Shown: piece after piece, positions 17,729 through 26,155 of the stretch
How the letters are laid out: each line of letters opens with the position of its first letter
Numbering within the stretch: the stretch's first letter is position 1
Notes under the pieces: generated by a model
What the model was told of the DNA's origin: nothing
Seen by the model: the letters and a program-made list of their open reading frames with translations, nothing else
Database searches by the model: none
Made by a program: the position numbers and the translations under genes
DNA from: Novosphingobium fuchskuhlense
GTDB taxonomy: Bacteria; Pseudomonadota; Alphaproteobacteria; Sphingomonadales; Sphingomonadaceae
NCBI RefSeq assembly: GCF_001519075.1
Contig: NZ_KQ954244.1
Coordinates: forward strand, 1,133,934 to 1,197,933
Direction of reading: 5' to 3'
Length of the DNA: 64,000 nt

Positions 17729-20417
17729 GGGCAAGAAGACGATCCGGCAGGATTTCGCCTTCTTTCAGGCCCTGCTGAAATTCTACACCGAAAACCGCGG
17801 CACGATCCGTAAGCGGTACAAGCAGCTGTCGAAGCAGGTGCTGGATTTCAACGATCCGGAACTGCGGACCGATGCCTTTCTGCGTAAGCCGCAGTTCGAG
17901 GCGCTGGAAATCTACATTTTCCTCAAGGAATTTGGTGACAACGCCCACGTCCACCAGCTGTTTCAGCAATGGGCGAAGAATGAGGGGATGTTCGCCGAAT
18001 TCCAGACGACCGGTGCTGACCGCAGGGGGCAGGGCACCCTGCTGCCTTTCATGGAGTTGGAAGGCGAAGAGCAATATCAGGCCATCTTCGCCAAGCTGAG
18101 CGAGCGCGCCCGATCCTACCCCAACTACATTTTCGCGCTGACCATGGGCTTGGGCAAAACCATCCTGATGGCGACGTGCATCTTCTATGAGTTCCTGCTC
18201 GCCAACAAATTCAGCAAGGACACGCGTTTTTGCAAGAACGCGCTGGTGTTCGCGCCCGACAAGACGGTGCTGCAATCGCTGAAGGAAATCCAGACGTTCG
18301 ATCTCAGCAACGTCGTCCCGCCCGAATATGCCAATTTCCTGCGCTCGAATCTGAAGTTCCACTTCCTTGATGACACCGCCTCGACCATCGGCGCGCAGGA
18401 CGGCTCATCGTTCAACGTCATCATTTCGAACACCCAGAAGATCATCCTGAAACGCCGCTCTGCCGCGCCGACCGCGACCGACAAGCTGTTCTCGGAAAAG
18501 ACCGGCACGCTGTCGGAAGTCTATGGCGAGCTCTACGAAATGCTGGGTGAAGCTGCGCCGGAAACCGACGCCGATCTGGCTGTCAACGCCCGGTTCCAGC
18601 GCATCGCCCGCCTGCCGCAGCTCGGCATCTATGTGGATGAAGCGCACCATTCGATGGGAGCCGCGCTGGAAAAGGATCTCGGCCAGGCCAAGCAGGATTC
18701 TGCGTTGCGCACGACCATCGACGAGTTAGCCCGCGCGCTGGAGCACAAAAAGACCAGCGTGGTCGGATGCTACAACTTCACCGGCACGCCCTATGTCAAA
18801 GATACGATCATGCCCGAGGTTGTTTATGCCTACGGCCTGAAGCCGGCTATCGATAACAAATACCTCAAGCAGCCCGATTTCGTGGACTATTCCGGCAACG
18901 TGAAGTCCGGGGACTTCCTCAAGCTGGCTGTGCAGGATTTCTGGGAGCGCGAAGGCGAAAACCGCCGGGAGGGCATGCTCCCCAAACTGGCAATCTTCGC
19001 ATCCACCATCGATGAACTCGATACGGAACTTCGCCCTGCCTTGGAGAAGATTCTCACCGATCTGGGCGTGCCGACGAACCGAATTCTGGTGAACGTCGGT
19101 GATGAAAAGCTGACCACCGGCGAGGATATTCGCGAATTCAATCGCCTCGATACCGAAGCCTCAGACAAGCAATTCATCCTGCTGGTCGGCAAGGGGCGTG
19201 AAGGCTGGAACTGCCGTTCGCTGTTTGGCGTGGCGCTCTATCGCAAGCCCAAGTCCCGAATTTTTGTGCTGCAATCGACCATGCGATGTCTGCGATCGAT
19301 TGGCGAGATTCAGGAAACCGGGCACATCTACCTGTCGGCCGAGAACATGGAGATTCTGAAGGACGAGCTTCAGCAGAACTTCCGCGTCACCACTGATGAG
19401 ATCGGCCCGAAAAAGACCGATGACAGCGAGACTTACATTGTAACAGCGGTCCCCCCGCCGGTCGTTCTGACAATCACACGCCGCCGCCAGCTGTTTCAGA
19501 CGCGGCGGAAAGACGAGCCCGAGAAACTGGCATTTGACCTTTCGGATACCGCCTTGGAGCAATATCGGGCAACCCTGCGTCGCCGGAAGGCCGTCAACGC
19601 CGCGATTGAAGAGCAAGAGGATGTCACCGAGCGGCTCGATAATCGCAAGTTTAGTGAATATACTTTGGTTGCCGAAGTCGCCCGATATTTCGCAGGCGAT
19701 GGCGTCTCCCCCTTTGACATTTCGGCAATGTTGGAAGCGACCGATGCAGGGCTGCCGCGACTGGTCGAAGCCGTCAACATGTCGAATGACGTGCTTTATG
19801 ATCTGGTGATACCTGCCGTTTTCCAGGCGCTGTTCGAGATCAAGACGTTCGATGACCCGGTCGAGGAACAAATCGAGCTGGTAAAGGGCTACAACCCGGA
19901 AACCAATCGAGTGCCAACCTTCACCTTCCGGGCGAAGCCGCATCTCGTCGCCAGTCGCGATTTTCCGCAATACGCAGGAACGCGGCACCGGACTTTCCAC
20001 CTCGACCATTACTGCTTCGACAGCCAGCCAGAGATCGACTTCTTCGAAAAGGTTCTTAAACTCAACGACGGTGACAAGATCTACTTCACCGGCATGTTGG
20101 TGCACGGGCAATCCGGCTTCAGGGTCAATTACATCCACCCGGAATCGCATACCGTCTGCAACTATTATCCCGACTTCCTCATCCTGCGCGAGGATGGATC
20201 GACTCATCTGGTAGAAGTAAAATCGGCATGGAAGTCCGATGATCCGGTGGTGGTAGCAAAGAAGGAAGCGGCAGAGCGGCTCGCTGAGGGCAGCCGATTC
20301 CATTACGCATTGTTGACCAAGGACGACTTCGACGAGTTCCTGGGCACGGAGACCGGTTGGCAAAAATTTGCAAAGCGACCGTTGAGAAGTGGTACGTTGG
20401 ACCTTGCACCACATTGA
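17721..20417 (+). CDS. Type III-like restriction subunit (Res), SF2 helicase with PD-(D/E)XK nuclease
   Basis: An 898-residue protein with Walker A MGLGKT (near residue 141), DEAHH (near 306), a second helicase domain (GREGWNCRSLFGVALYR and STMRCLRSIG), and a C-terminal nuclease PDFLIL...LVEVKSAW (about 816-835). This is the plan of type III Res proteins, which translocate or diffuse after ATP hydrolysis and cut with Mod. It overlaps mod by eight bases, so the subunits are coupled. The UvrD-nuclease gene upstream is not part of a standard type III system and makes the set unusual. Confidence 0.9.
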   Translation: MAKGKKTIRQDFAFFQALLKFYTENRGTIRKRYKQLSKQVLDFNDPELRTDAFLRKPQFEALEIYIFLKEFGDNAHVHQLFQQWAKNEGMFAEFQTTGADRRGQGTLLPFMELEGEEQYQAIFAKLSERARSYPNYIFALTMGLGKTILMATCIFYEFLLANKFSKDTRFCKNALVFAPDKTVLQSLKEIQTFDLSNVVPPEYANFLRSNLKFHFLDDTASTIGAQDGSSFNVIISNTQKIILKRRSAAPTATDKLFSEKTGTLSEVYGELYEMLGEAAPETDADLAVNARFQRIARLPQLGIYVDEAHHSMGAALEKDLGQAKQDSALRTTIDELARALEHKKTSVVGCYNFTGTPYVKDTIMPEVVYAYGLKPAIDNKYLKQPDFVDYSGNVKSGDFLKLAVQDFWEREGENRREGMLPKLAIFASTIDELDTELRPALEKILTDLGVPTNRILVNVGDEKLTTGEDIREFNRLDTEASDKQFILLVGKGREGWNCRSLFGVALYRKPKSRIFVLQSTMRCLRSIGEIQETGHIYLSAENMEILKDELQQNFRVTTDEIGPKKTDDSETYIVTAVPPPVVLTITRRRQLFQTRRKDEPEKLAFDLSDTALEQYRATLRRRKAVNAAIEEQEDVTERLDNRKFSEYTLVAEVARYFAGDGVSPFDISAMLEATDAGLPRLVEAVNMSNDVLYDLVIPAVFQALFEIKTFDDPVEEQIELVKGYNPETNRVPTFTFRAKPHLVASRDFPQYAGTRHRTFHLDHYCFDSQPEIDFFEKVLKLNDGDKIYFTGMLVHGQSGFRVNYIHPESHTVCNYYPDFLILREDGSTHLVEVKSAWKSDDPVVVAKKEAAERLAEGSRFHYALLTKDDFDEFLGTETGWQKFAKRPLRSGTLDLAPH

Positions 20418-20651
20418 TCGCAAGCGGTGGGGGGCCATGATCCCGATAGCATGTTGCATCACGTACGCCGGTTAAACCAGAGGGTAGGCTGTTGTTTCCG
20501 CCCATGATAATTAGAATCTGCGGGGACGAAGTTTGGAAGTCCAGCAAGGGGGGGGAATTCCCCTGCGGCCGAGCCGAGGTCTCTGCCGACCCCTTTTGCG
20601 GGGGCACCCCGCAACGCCCCAGGAGAGTGAGAGTGCGGAAAGATTTTCCGT
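20418..20651 (+). promoter_or_regulatory. Upstream region of the DUF932 gene
   Basis: No gene is seen. It contains a perfect palindrome GGGGAATTCCCC (20552-20563) and a purine-rich stretch GAGAGTGAGAG (about 20624-20634) that recurs before the large helicase gene near 26059. It probably contains the promoter of the maintenance module. Confidence 0.35.
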
Positions 20652-20691
20652 GACGGGTTGAGTGCCGAGAGAGAGGCTTCCGGCGCCCGTC
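20652..20691 (+). promoter_or_regulatory. Structured leader hairpin A before DUF932
   Basis: Outer stem GACGGG (20652-20657) pairs with CCCGTC (20686-20691). The inner stem GCCGAGAG pairs with CTTCCGGC around the loop AGAGG. The hairpin ends two bases before GGAG, the ribosome binding site of the gene at 20706. An almost identical element precedes the ParB-like gene, with compensating base changes in the inner stem, which supports a real RNA structure. Confidence 0.6.
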
Positions 20692-20705
20692 ATGGAGATT
20701 TTCCC

Positions 20706-21911
20706 ATGAACATGCAGGTTTTCGACGCCCGCGCCGATGCGCGCGGCGGATACAAAGTGGATGTCACGCGCGGGACACGCATCGGCCGCGTCTCGTCCGA
20801 GTGGTTCTCGCGGCCCGATGACGAGCGGTTCCTTTCGCTGGACGAGCTGGCCAGCGCGGTGCGCGGCCGTTCCGAGCGCAGCCGGACCCGTATCGTCGAA
20901 ACGGCCCTCATTCATGTTGAGGCGAACCGGAATGATCCCGAGCGTCTGTCCCTGATCCTGCCCGGTGCCGAGGCGCCCGTGGCCCCCACCCACTGGAGTT
21001 TTGGCCAGTTGGCGGCCCAAGTCGGGGCGCCCGCCGCCTATCTGCGGCAGCTGCCCGCACCATTGGCCGCGATCAATCTGCAATATGGCCTGACCTCGAA
21101 CCGCGCCGAGCAGATCAAGACGCTGGAAACCGATGATGCTCGATCTGGGGGCCGCATCGAACTGCGCGCCGTCACCGGCCCCGACTATGGCCGCATCTAC
21201 GACCATGAACTCGTCGAAGCCGTGCAACGCATCGCCGGCAACGGCACCGGCGATACCCGCTGGAAAGTCCCAGGTTGCCTCGACTGGTCGACCGGTATCT
21301 ACAATCCGCGCGTCGACATCACCCGCGACACCACCACGCTCTATGCCTCCGACAGGGACGTCTTCCTCTTCCTGGTCGACGATCTTAACCCCATCGAGGC
21401 GGGGCGGCTGCCCGATGGCTCGCCCGATCTCTATTTCCGGGGGTTCTATTGCTGGAATTCCGAGGTGGGCGCCAAGACGCTCGGCATGGCGAGCTTTTAC
21501 CTGCGCGCCGTGTGCCAGAACCGCAACCTCTGGGGCGTTGAGGATTTCGAGGAAATCACCATCCGCCACAGCAAATATGCTGCCAATCGCTTTGCCCATG
21601 AGGCAGCGCCTGCGTTGCTGAACTTTGCCAATTCCTCGCCGCAGCCCTTCGTTAACGGCATAAAAGCGGCCCGGACAAGGATCGTTGCCCGCACCCACGA
21701 GGACCGCAGTGATTTCCTGCGGGGGCGCGGCTTCTCCAAAGCCGAGACTGGCAAGATCATTGAGACCGTGCTGACCGAGGAAGGGCGCCCACCGGAATCG
21801 ATCTTCGATTTCGTCCAGGGCATCACGGCGGTGGCCCGCGACAAACCCCACCAGGACGCCCGGCTCGACATGGAGGCCAAGGCGAAGAAGCTGCTCGATC
21901 AGGCTGCCTGA
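20706..21911 (+). CDS. DUF932 family protein
   Basis: A 401-residue cytoplasmic protein of the DUF932 family, common on plasmids, phages and ICEs and of unknown function. Features are the central RAVTGPDYGRIYDHELVEAV region, the LYASDRDVFLFLVD strand and RGFYCWNSEVGAKTLG followed by VCQNRNLWG, which are the conserved blocks of the family. ATG 20706 has GGAG at good spacing. It is the first gene of a module with the ParB-like gene 177 bases downstream. Both are preceded by the same hairpin leader, suggesting shared control. Confidence 0.85.
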   Translation: MNMQVFDARADARGGYKVDVTRGTRIGRVSSEWFSRPDDERFLSLDELASAVRGRSERSRTRIVETALIHVEANRNDPERLSLILPGAEAPVAPTHWSFGQLAAQVGAPAAYLRQLPAPLAAINLQYGLTSNRAEQIKTLETDDARSGGRIELRAVTGPDYGRIYDHELVEAVQRIAGNGTGDTRWKVPGCLDWSTGIYNPRVDITRDTTTLYASDRDVFLFLVDDLNPIEAGRLPDGSPDLYFRGFYCWNSEVGAKTLGMASFYLRAVCQNRNLWGVEDFEEITIRHSKYAANRFAHEAAPALLNFANSSPQPFVNGIKAARTRIVARTHEDRSDFLRGRGFSKAETGKIIETVLTEEGRPPESIFDFVQGITAVARDKPHQDARLDMEAKAKKLLDQAA

Positions 21912-22031
21912 GTTTCTTGAGGCCAGGGATGCGGATAGGCGTGTCTCCGGCTTTGCGCTTCATCCATGCCGTTTCCCTGATTGCCTTGGCGCTGCCCCCT
22001 CCGAAAGGAAGAGGGCGGCGCCTCACTTCGT

Positions 22032-22073
22032 GACGGGTTGAGGTCCAAGAGAGAGGCTCTCGGGCAGCCCGTC
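22032..22073 (+). promoter_or_regulatory. Structured leader hairpin B before the ParB-like gene
   Basis: GACGGG (22032-22037) pairs with CCCGTC (22068-22073). The inner stem CCAAGAG pairs with CTCTCGG around the same AGAGG loop as leader A. The outer stem and loop are unchanged between the copies; inner pairs differ in ways that keep pairing. CGGAG follows directly and the start codon is at 22089. Confidence 0.6.
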
Positions 22074-22088
22074 GCGGAGTAATCAACG

Positions 22089-24218
22089 ATGGCTACTGCC
22101 TTTCAGAAAATCACCCTGTCGTCCTCGTACGACATCCCCTTCAACAAGCTGGTCCTGAGCCAGGCGAACGTCCGGCGGGTGAAGGCCGGCGTCTCGGTCG
22201 AGGAACTCGCCGAATCCATCGCCCGATGCGGCCTGATCCAGTCCCTGCATGTCCGGCCCGTCCTCGACGCCGAGGGCGCGGAAACCGGCATGTTCGAGGT
22301 GCCAGCCGGCGGGCGCCGCTATCGCGCGTTGGAACTGCTCGCCAAGCAAAAGCGTCTGGCCCGAACCACGCCGGTGCCCTGCGTCGTCGGCGACGCCGCC
22401 AGTGGCATACTGATCGACGAGGTGTCGCTGGTCGAAAACATCGAGCGTGCACCGCTGCACCCGCTCGACCAGTTCCGCGCATTTCAGGCCATGCGCGACA
22501 AGGGCATGACCGAGGAGGCCATCGCCGCGGCCTTCTTCTTGGGCGTCAACGTCGTCAAACAGCGCCTGCGTCTCGCCGCCGTTTCGGCGAGCTTGCTCGA
22601 GGTCTATGCCGAAGATGGCATGACGCTGGAACAGCTCATGGCTTTCACCGTCACCGAGGACCACGCACGGCAGGAACAGGTCTGGGAAGCGATCCAGGGC
22701 AGTTGGCAGAAAGAGCCTTGGCAGATCCGCCGGATGCTGACGGAAACCACGGTTCGGGCCTGCGACAAACGCGCGCATTTTGTGGGCATCGCGGCCTATG
22801 AAGCCGCTGGCGGCATCGTCCTGCGCGATCTGTTCCAGTCCGATGATGGCGGTTGGTTGCAGGATGTCGGACTCCTTGATCGACTCGTTGCCGAAAAGCT
22901 GCGGGCCGAGGCCGACAAGGTCGCCGCCGAGGGTTGGAAGTGGGTCGATGCCAGCCTCAGCATTCCCTACGGTGTCACTCACAGCATGCGGGAGATTGTC
23001 GGCACGCCGATCGACATGACCGACGACGAGCAGGCGGCGCGCGCAGCGCTCCAGGCAGAACTCGATCGCCTGACCGAGGAATACGAGGATGCCGACGAAC
23101 TGCCGGATGCAGTTGATCAGCGGCTCGGTGAAGTCGAAGCTGCGCTGGAGGCGCTCGACAATCGCCCCATGCGTTACGACCCCGCCGAAATCGCCACCGC
23201 CGGAGCCTTCGTCACTATCGACACCGACGGATCGCTGATCACCGACCGCGGCTATGTCCGCCCCGAGGACGATGCGCCCGCCGAGCCGGTGATGGGCGAT
23301 AGCGATGCCTACGCCGATGTCGTGCGTGACGGGCCCATCGCCCATGCCGTCAGGCCGGTCGTGGTCACCATGGGCGGCCAGCCTGTCCCGAGCGAGGAGG
23401 ACGAGGAGGACGGGATCAAGCCGCTACCCGAGCGCCTTATGACCGAACTTACCGCGCACCGCACCCTGGCGCTGCGCGATGCGCTCGCTCACCATCCCCG
23501 GATCGCCATGACGGCATTGCTGCACAAGCTGGTCTCCGACATTTTCCACCAGCGCTCGGCAAACGGCGTCCTCGAAGCCCAGGTCCGGCACATCTTCTTT
23601 CCGGCCCAATCCGAGGAACTTGGCGACAGCCTCTCGGTCAAATCGGTCGATGAACGCAACGAGCTTTGGAAATGCCGGGTCCCGGCCGATGATACCGCGC
23701 TCTGGGATTGGCTGACCGCGCTTGATGAAGAAGCCCGCATGGCGCTTCTTGCCCATTGCGTCAGTTATGGGGTGAACGCGCTGTATGAACGGCCCAATCC
23801 CTATAGCAGTTCGGGCGTCAGCGAGCACGGACTGGAACTGCGACTGGCCCAGGCCAATCGACTGGCGCGCGAAACCGGGCTCGACATGGTGAACGCAGGG
23901 TGGCGACCGACCGTCGGCAACTATCTTGGCCGGGTCACCAAGGCTCGTATCCTCGAAGCCGTCCGCGAGGGCGCCGGCGAACGGGCCGCCCAACTCATCG
24001 ACCACATGAAGAAGGGCGATATGGCCAAGGAAGCAGAACGCCTGCTGGCTGACACCGGCTGGCTGCCAGAACCGCTGCGCCTTGCCGATCTCAGCGGCGA
24101 GTGTGCTGCGGATGACGACAGTGGCGACGAAGCGCTGCCCGCCTTCCTGACCGATGGCGACGAGGACGAGATGGCCGAAGCGGAAGACGACGAGCCCAGC
24201 GCGATCGCCGCCGAGTAG
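22089..24218 (+). CDS. ParB/RepB/Spo0J-like nuclease-domain protein
   Basis: A 709-residue protein. Residues about 15-130 are a ParB N-terminal domain with the CTP-binding motifs VPAGGRRYRALELL and VSLVENIERAPLHPLDQFRAF, then an HTH-like region (AIAAAFFLGVNVVKQRLRLAAVSASLLE). The remaining long C-terminal part is acidic with several charged linkers and is typical of the large ParB-like proteins of ICEs and plasmids, not of chromosomal ParB. No ParA partner is visible in the window, so it may be a DNA-binding regulator or nuclease rather than a partition protein. A run of Glu/Asp ends the protein. Confidence 0.87.
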   Translation: MATAFQKITLSSSYDIPFNKLVLSQANVRRVKAGVSVEELAESIARCGLIQSLHVRPVLDAEGAETGMFEVPAGGRRYRALELLAKQKRLARTTPVPCVVGDAASGILIDEVSLVENIERAPLHPLDQFRAFQAMRDKGMTEEAIAAAFFLGVNVVKQRLRLAAVSASLLEVYAEDGMTLEQLMAFTVTEDHARQEQVWEAIQGSWQKEPWQIRRMLTETTVRACDKRAHFVGIAAYEAAGGIVLRDLFQSDDGGWLQDVGLLDRLVAEKLRAEADKVAAEGWKWVDASLSIPYGVTHSMREIVGTPIDMTDDEQAARAALQAELDRLTEEYEDADELPDAVDQRLGEVEAALEALDNRPMRYDPAEIATAGAFVTIDTDGSLITDRGYVRPEDDAPAEPVMGDSDAYADVVRDGPIAHAVRPVVVTMGGQPVPSEEDEEDGIKPLPERLMTELTAHRTLALRDALAHHPRIAMTALLHKLVSDIFHQRSANGVLEAQVRHIFFPAQSEELGDSLSVKSVDERNELWKCRVPADDTALWDWLTALDEEARMALLAHCVSYGVNALYERPNPYSSSGVSEHGLELRLAQANRLARETGLDMVNAGWRPTVGNYLGRVTKARILEAVREGAGERAAQLIDHMKKGDMAKEAERLLADTGWLPEPLRLADLSGECAADDDSGDEALPAFLTDGDEDEMAEAEDDEPSAIAAE

Positions 24219-24226
24219 CCAGTCCC

Positions 24227-24255
24227 GGCGGGGAGTGCTGACACCGCTCCCCGCC
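24227..24255 (+). terminator. Hairpin between the ParB-like gene and the 73-residue gene
   Basis: A perfect 9-base stem (GGCGGGGAG with CTCCCCGCC) with an 11-base loop, starting eight bases after the ParB-like stop and ending nine bases before the AAGGGAGG ribosome binding site of the next gene. No T-run follows, so it is more likely an intercistronic mRNA structure than a true terminator. Confidence 0.5.
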
Positions 24256-24277
24256 ACCTCGCCAAGGGAGGCACATC

Positions 24278-24499
24278 ATGCCCGAAACCACCACGCAGCA
24301 ACCGTGCCGGGTTGTGTTTCAGTATCTCGTCCCCGTGCATGTCGAGGTCGAAGATGGCCTCGTCGCCTGCGTCAGCGTGATTGATGAAACCCCGGTGCGT
24401 GATCCGACATTTGTCGAGGGCGATGCCAGCTATCTCGCTGAAGCCGTCGCTGCCGCTGATGATGGTCAGGACTGGCCATCATGGCAGTTCGGCACCTGA
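24278..24499 (+). CDS. Small conserved-looking hypothetical protein (73 residues)
   Basis: A 73-residue acidic protein with no family I recognise. The start is well supported by AAGGGAGG seven bases upstream. The middle, VHVEVEDGLVACVSVIDE, predicts a beta hairpin. It sits between the ParB-like gene and two further module genes, all on the same strand, each with its own hairpin and ribosome binding site. Confidence 0.65.
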   Translation: MPETTTQQPCRVVFQYLVPVHVEVEDGLVACVSVIDETPVRDPTFVEGDASYLAEAVAAADDGQDWPSWQFGT

Positions 24500-24525
24500 C
24501 CGCCGATCACCACCACCTTCCCATC

Positions 24526-24582
24526 AAAGCCCGGCCAATTCGCTTAGGCCTGCGCGGCATATGCCTCGCGGGGCCGGGCTTT
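24526..24582 (+). terminator. Long-loop hairpin before the 138-residue gene
   Basis: A perfect 11-base stem AAAGCCCGGCC (24526-24536) pairs with GGCCGGGCTTT (24572-24582) around a 35-base loop, followed by CTCGTTT. It could terminate transcription from the gene ending at 24499, or protect the downstream message. The next ribosome binding site (AGGAG) follows within ten bases. Confidence 0.5.
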
Positions 24583-24601
24583 CTCGTTTCAGGAGCCTGA
24601 C

Positions 24602-25018
24602 ATGGCTGATTATTTCACGCATTTCTCATGCCTGCTCGATGTCGGCACGCCCCAGAACGCTGCGCGGGCACTCGAGCTTTACAACGCGCTATCTCAGGAT
24701 GGCGCATCGGAAGAACCGCCATCGGACGGATTTCTTCTGTCCATCCAGCCCGAACATGGCGGATCCCAGCTATGGTTGCACGACGATGTAACCGGCGATC
24801 CCGAGCGACTGCTCCAGTTCGTCAAAATCTGCGCCGCCGAGTTCAACCTGTCCGGCCGCTGGGGTTTCCAATACGCCAACACCTGCTCAAAACCGCGCCT
24901 CGATGGCTTCGGTGGCGGCGCCCATGTCCTCGATCTGGCCACCTGCGAAACTGTCGCCTGGACCTATACCGATGGCTGGCTGGCATCGGTTCTTGACGGG
25001 GGCGACGGCGATGCCTGA
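24602..25018 (+). CDS. Hypothetical protein of the ICE maintenance module (138 residues)
   Basis: A 138-residue acidic protein. I do not recognise a named family. The start has AGGAG seven bases upstream. Conserved-looking parts are YFTHFSCLLDVGTPQNAARALELYNAL, the acidic linker and FGGGAHVLDLATCETVAWTYTDGW. Its last eight bases overlap the start of the next gene, so the two are translated together and probably act together. Confidence 0.7.
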   Translation: MADYFTHFSCLLDVGTPQNAARALELYNALSQDGASEEPPSDGFLLSIQPEHGGSQLWLHDDVTGDPERLLQFVKICAAEFNLSGRWGFQYANTCSKPRLDGFGGGAHVLDLATCETVAWTYTDGWLASVLDGGDGDA

Positions 25019-25655
25019 GATCATCGAAACCACCGTCTATCGGCTCGACGAATTGCCCGAGGCGGCAAAGGACAAGGCCAGATCCTGGTATCGTGAGGGC
25101 GGCTTCGACCATGAATGGTACGAATGCGTCTATGCCGATTTCGAGGCCATCTGCGCCATCTTCGGCGTGGAACTCAAAACCAGACCCGTCCGGCTGTTCG
25201 GGGGCGGATCGCGGCAAAAGCCGGCGATCTATTTCAGCGGGTTCTGGAGCCAGGGCGACGGTGCCTGCTTCGAAGCCTCCTACGCATACAAGCGCGAAGC
25301 CTCACGCCGGATCAGGGATCACGCCCCCAAGGATCCCGACCTTCATGCAATCGCGGACAGCCTGCAATCCGTGCAGCGGGGCAATTTCTATCAGCTTCGC
25401 GCCGATACGTGCCACCGCGGGCGTTACTACCACGAATATTGCATGGACGTTGCGGTCGAGCGCGACAGCCCAACCCGGCAGGAAATGACAGCGGATGCCG
25501 AAGAGGCCGTCATTGAGGCGATGCGCGATCTGGCGCGCTGGCTCTACCGGCAGCTTGAAGCTGAATATGCGTATCAGGCATCCAACGAGGTGGTCGATGA
25601 GGTCATCGCCGCCAATGCCTATACTTTTACCGAGGCCGGCCGTCGGTTCGGCTGA
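25011..25655 (+). CDS. Hypothetical phage/ICE protein (214 residues)
   Basis: A 214-residue protein that resembles uncharacterised proteins in phages and mobile elements, sometimes labelled antitoxin-like without proof. Visible blocks are VYRLDELPEAAKDKARSWYREGGFDHEWYE, YFSGFWSQGDGACFEASY and RGRYYHEYCMDV. Many Tyr, Trp and Cys residues suggest a compact domain. It overlaps the 138-residue gene by eight bases. No toxin partner is evident. Confidence 0.7.
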   Translation: MPEIIETTVYRLDELPEAAKDKARSWYREGGFDHEWYECVYADFEAICAIFGVELKTRPVRLFGGGSRQKPAIYFSGFWSQGDGACFEASYAYKREASRRIRDHAPKDPDLHAIADSLQSVQRGNFYQLRADTCHRGRYYHEYCMDVAVERDSPTRQEMTADAEEAVIEAMRDLARWLYRQLEAEYAYQASNEVVDEVIAANAYTFTEAGRRFG

Positions 25656-25661
25656 CGACAG

Positions 25662-25693
25662 AACAGCGCCCCGCCAATGGCCGAGGCGCTGTT
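25662..25693. terminator. Hairpin between converging genes
   Basis: AACAGCGCC (25662-25670) pairs with GGCGCTGTT (25685-25693), a 9-base perfect stem between the ends of the converging genes at 25655 and 25700. There is no T-run on either side. It fits a bidirectional terminator. Confidence 0.5.
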
Positions 25694-25699
25694 GCCGGA

Positions 25700-25975
25700 T
25701 TAGCCGTTCAGCTTGTCCTTCACCGCCTTGGCAGGCGCGAACGTGAGCTTCTTGGATGCAGCGATCTGAATAGTAGCGCCAGTCGAAGGATTGCGGCCTT
25801 CGCGGGCCGGTGTGTCCTTGACCTTGAACTTGCCGAAGCCATTCAACGCAATTTCGTCACCCTTGGCAGCGGCGTCAGCAATCGCGGCGAAGACACCGTC
25901 AACCAGCTTACGCGCATCAGCTTTGGTCAGTTCATGCGCGGCGGCAATCGTATCGGCAAGGTCACTATTATTCAT
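25700..25975 (-). CDS. HU-family DNA-binding protein
   Basis: A 91-residue histone-like protein with the whole HU fold, including the DNA-binding arm region GFGKFKVKDTPAREGRNPSTGATIQI and the AKAVKDKLNG ending. HU proteins bend and compact DNA and assist integration, replication and transfer. It is the only minus-strand gene in this module, so it has its own promoter upstream of 25975. An ICE-borne HU may shape the element's own att or origin complexes (inference). Confidence 0.93.
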   Translation of the reverse strand: MNNSDLADTIAAAHELTKADARKLVDGVFAAIADAAAKGDEIALNGFGKFKVKDTPAREGRNPSTGATIQIAASKKLTFAPAKAVKDKLNG

Positions 25976-26051
25976 CGGTTCGAACTTTCCTGAATTTGTG
26001 GAGTGCCCCGCTTAGCGGCCTGCGTTGCGAAAATCTATATTGGGCAGGTTT

Positions 26052-26140
26052 ACCGCCCGAGAGTGAGAGGGTCGCCGGGATGGAGATGAGTCCGGGCGGT
26101 TCGAGAGAGCGCCCGCGCGGGCTTGTCCCTTTCCGCTCTC
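26052..26140 (+). promoter_or_regulatory. Structured leader before the methyltransferase-helicase gene
   Basis: Two stems are visible. ACCGCCCG (26052-26059) pairs with CGGGCGGT (26093-26100). GAGAGCG (26105-26111) pairs with CGCTCTC (26134-26140), with the self-complementary GCCCGCGCGGGC (26111-26122) partly inside. The purine-rich motif CGAGAGTGAGAGG and ATGGAGAT resemble parts of leader A. It ends 15 bases before the start codon at 26156. Confidence 0.5.
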
Positions 26141-26155
26141 TTGGGGCTTACCTCC

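Noticed and set aside
13037..20417. DISARM or BREX identity for the helicase-Mod-Res module
   Set aside because: The signature DrmA/DrmB or PglZ/BrxC proteins are absent; Mod and Res have type III-like layouts.
20511..21851. Minus-strand frame opposite DUF932
   Set aside because: The DUF932 frame has family motifs and a ribosome binding site; the antisense frame does not.
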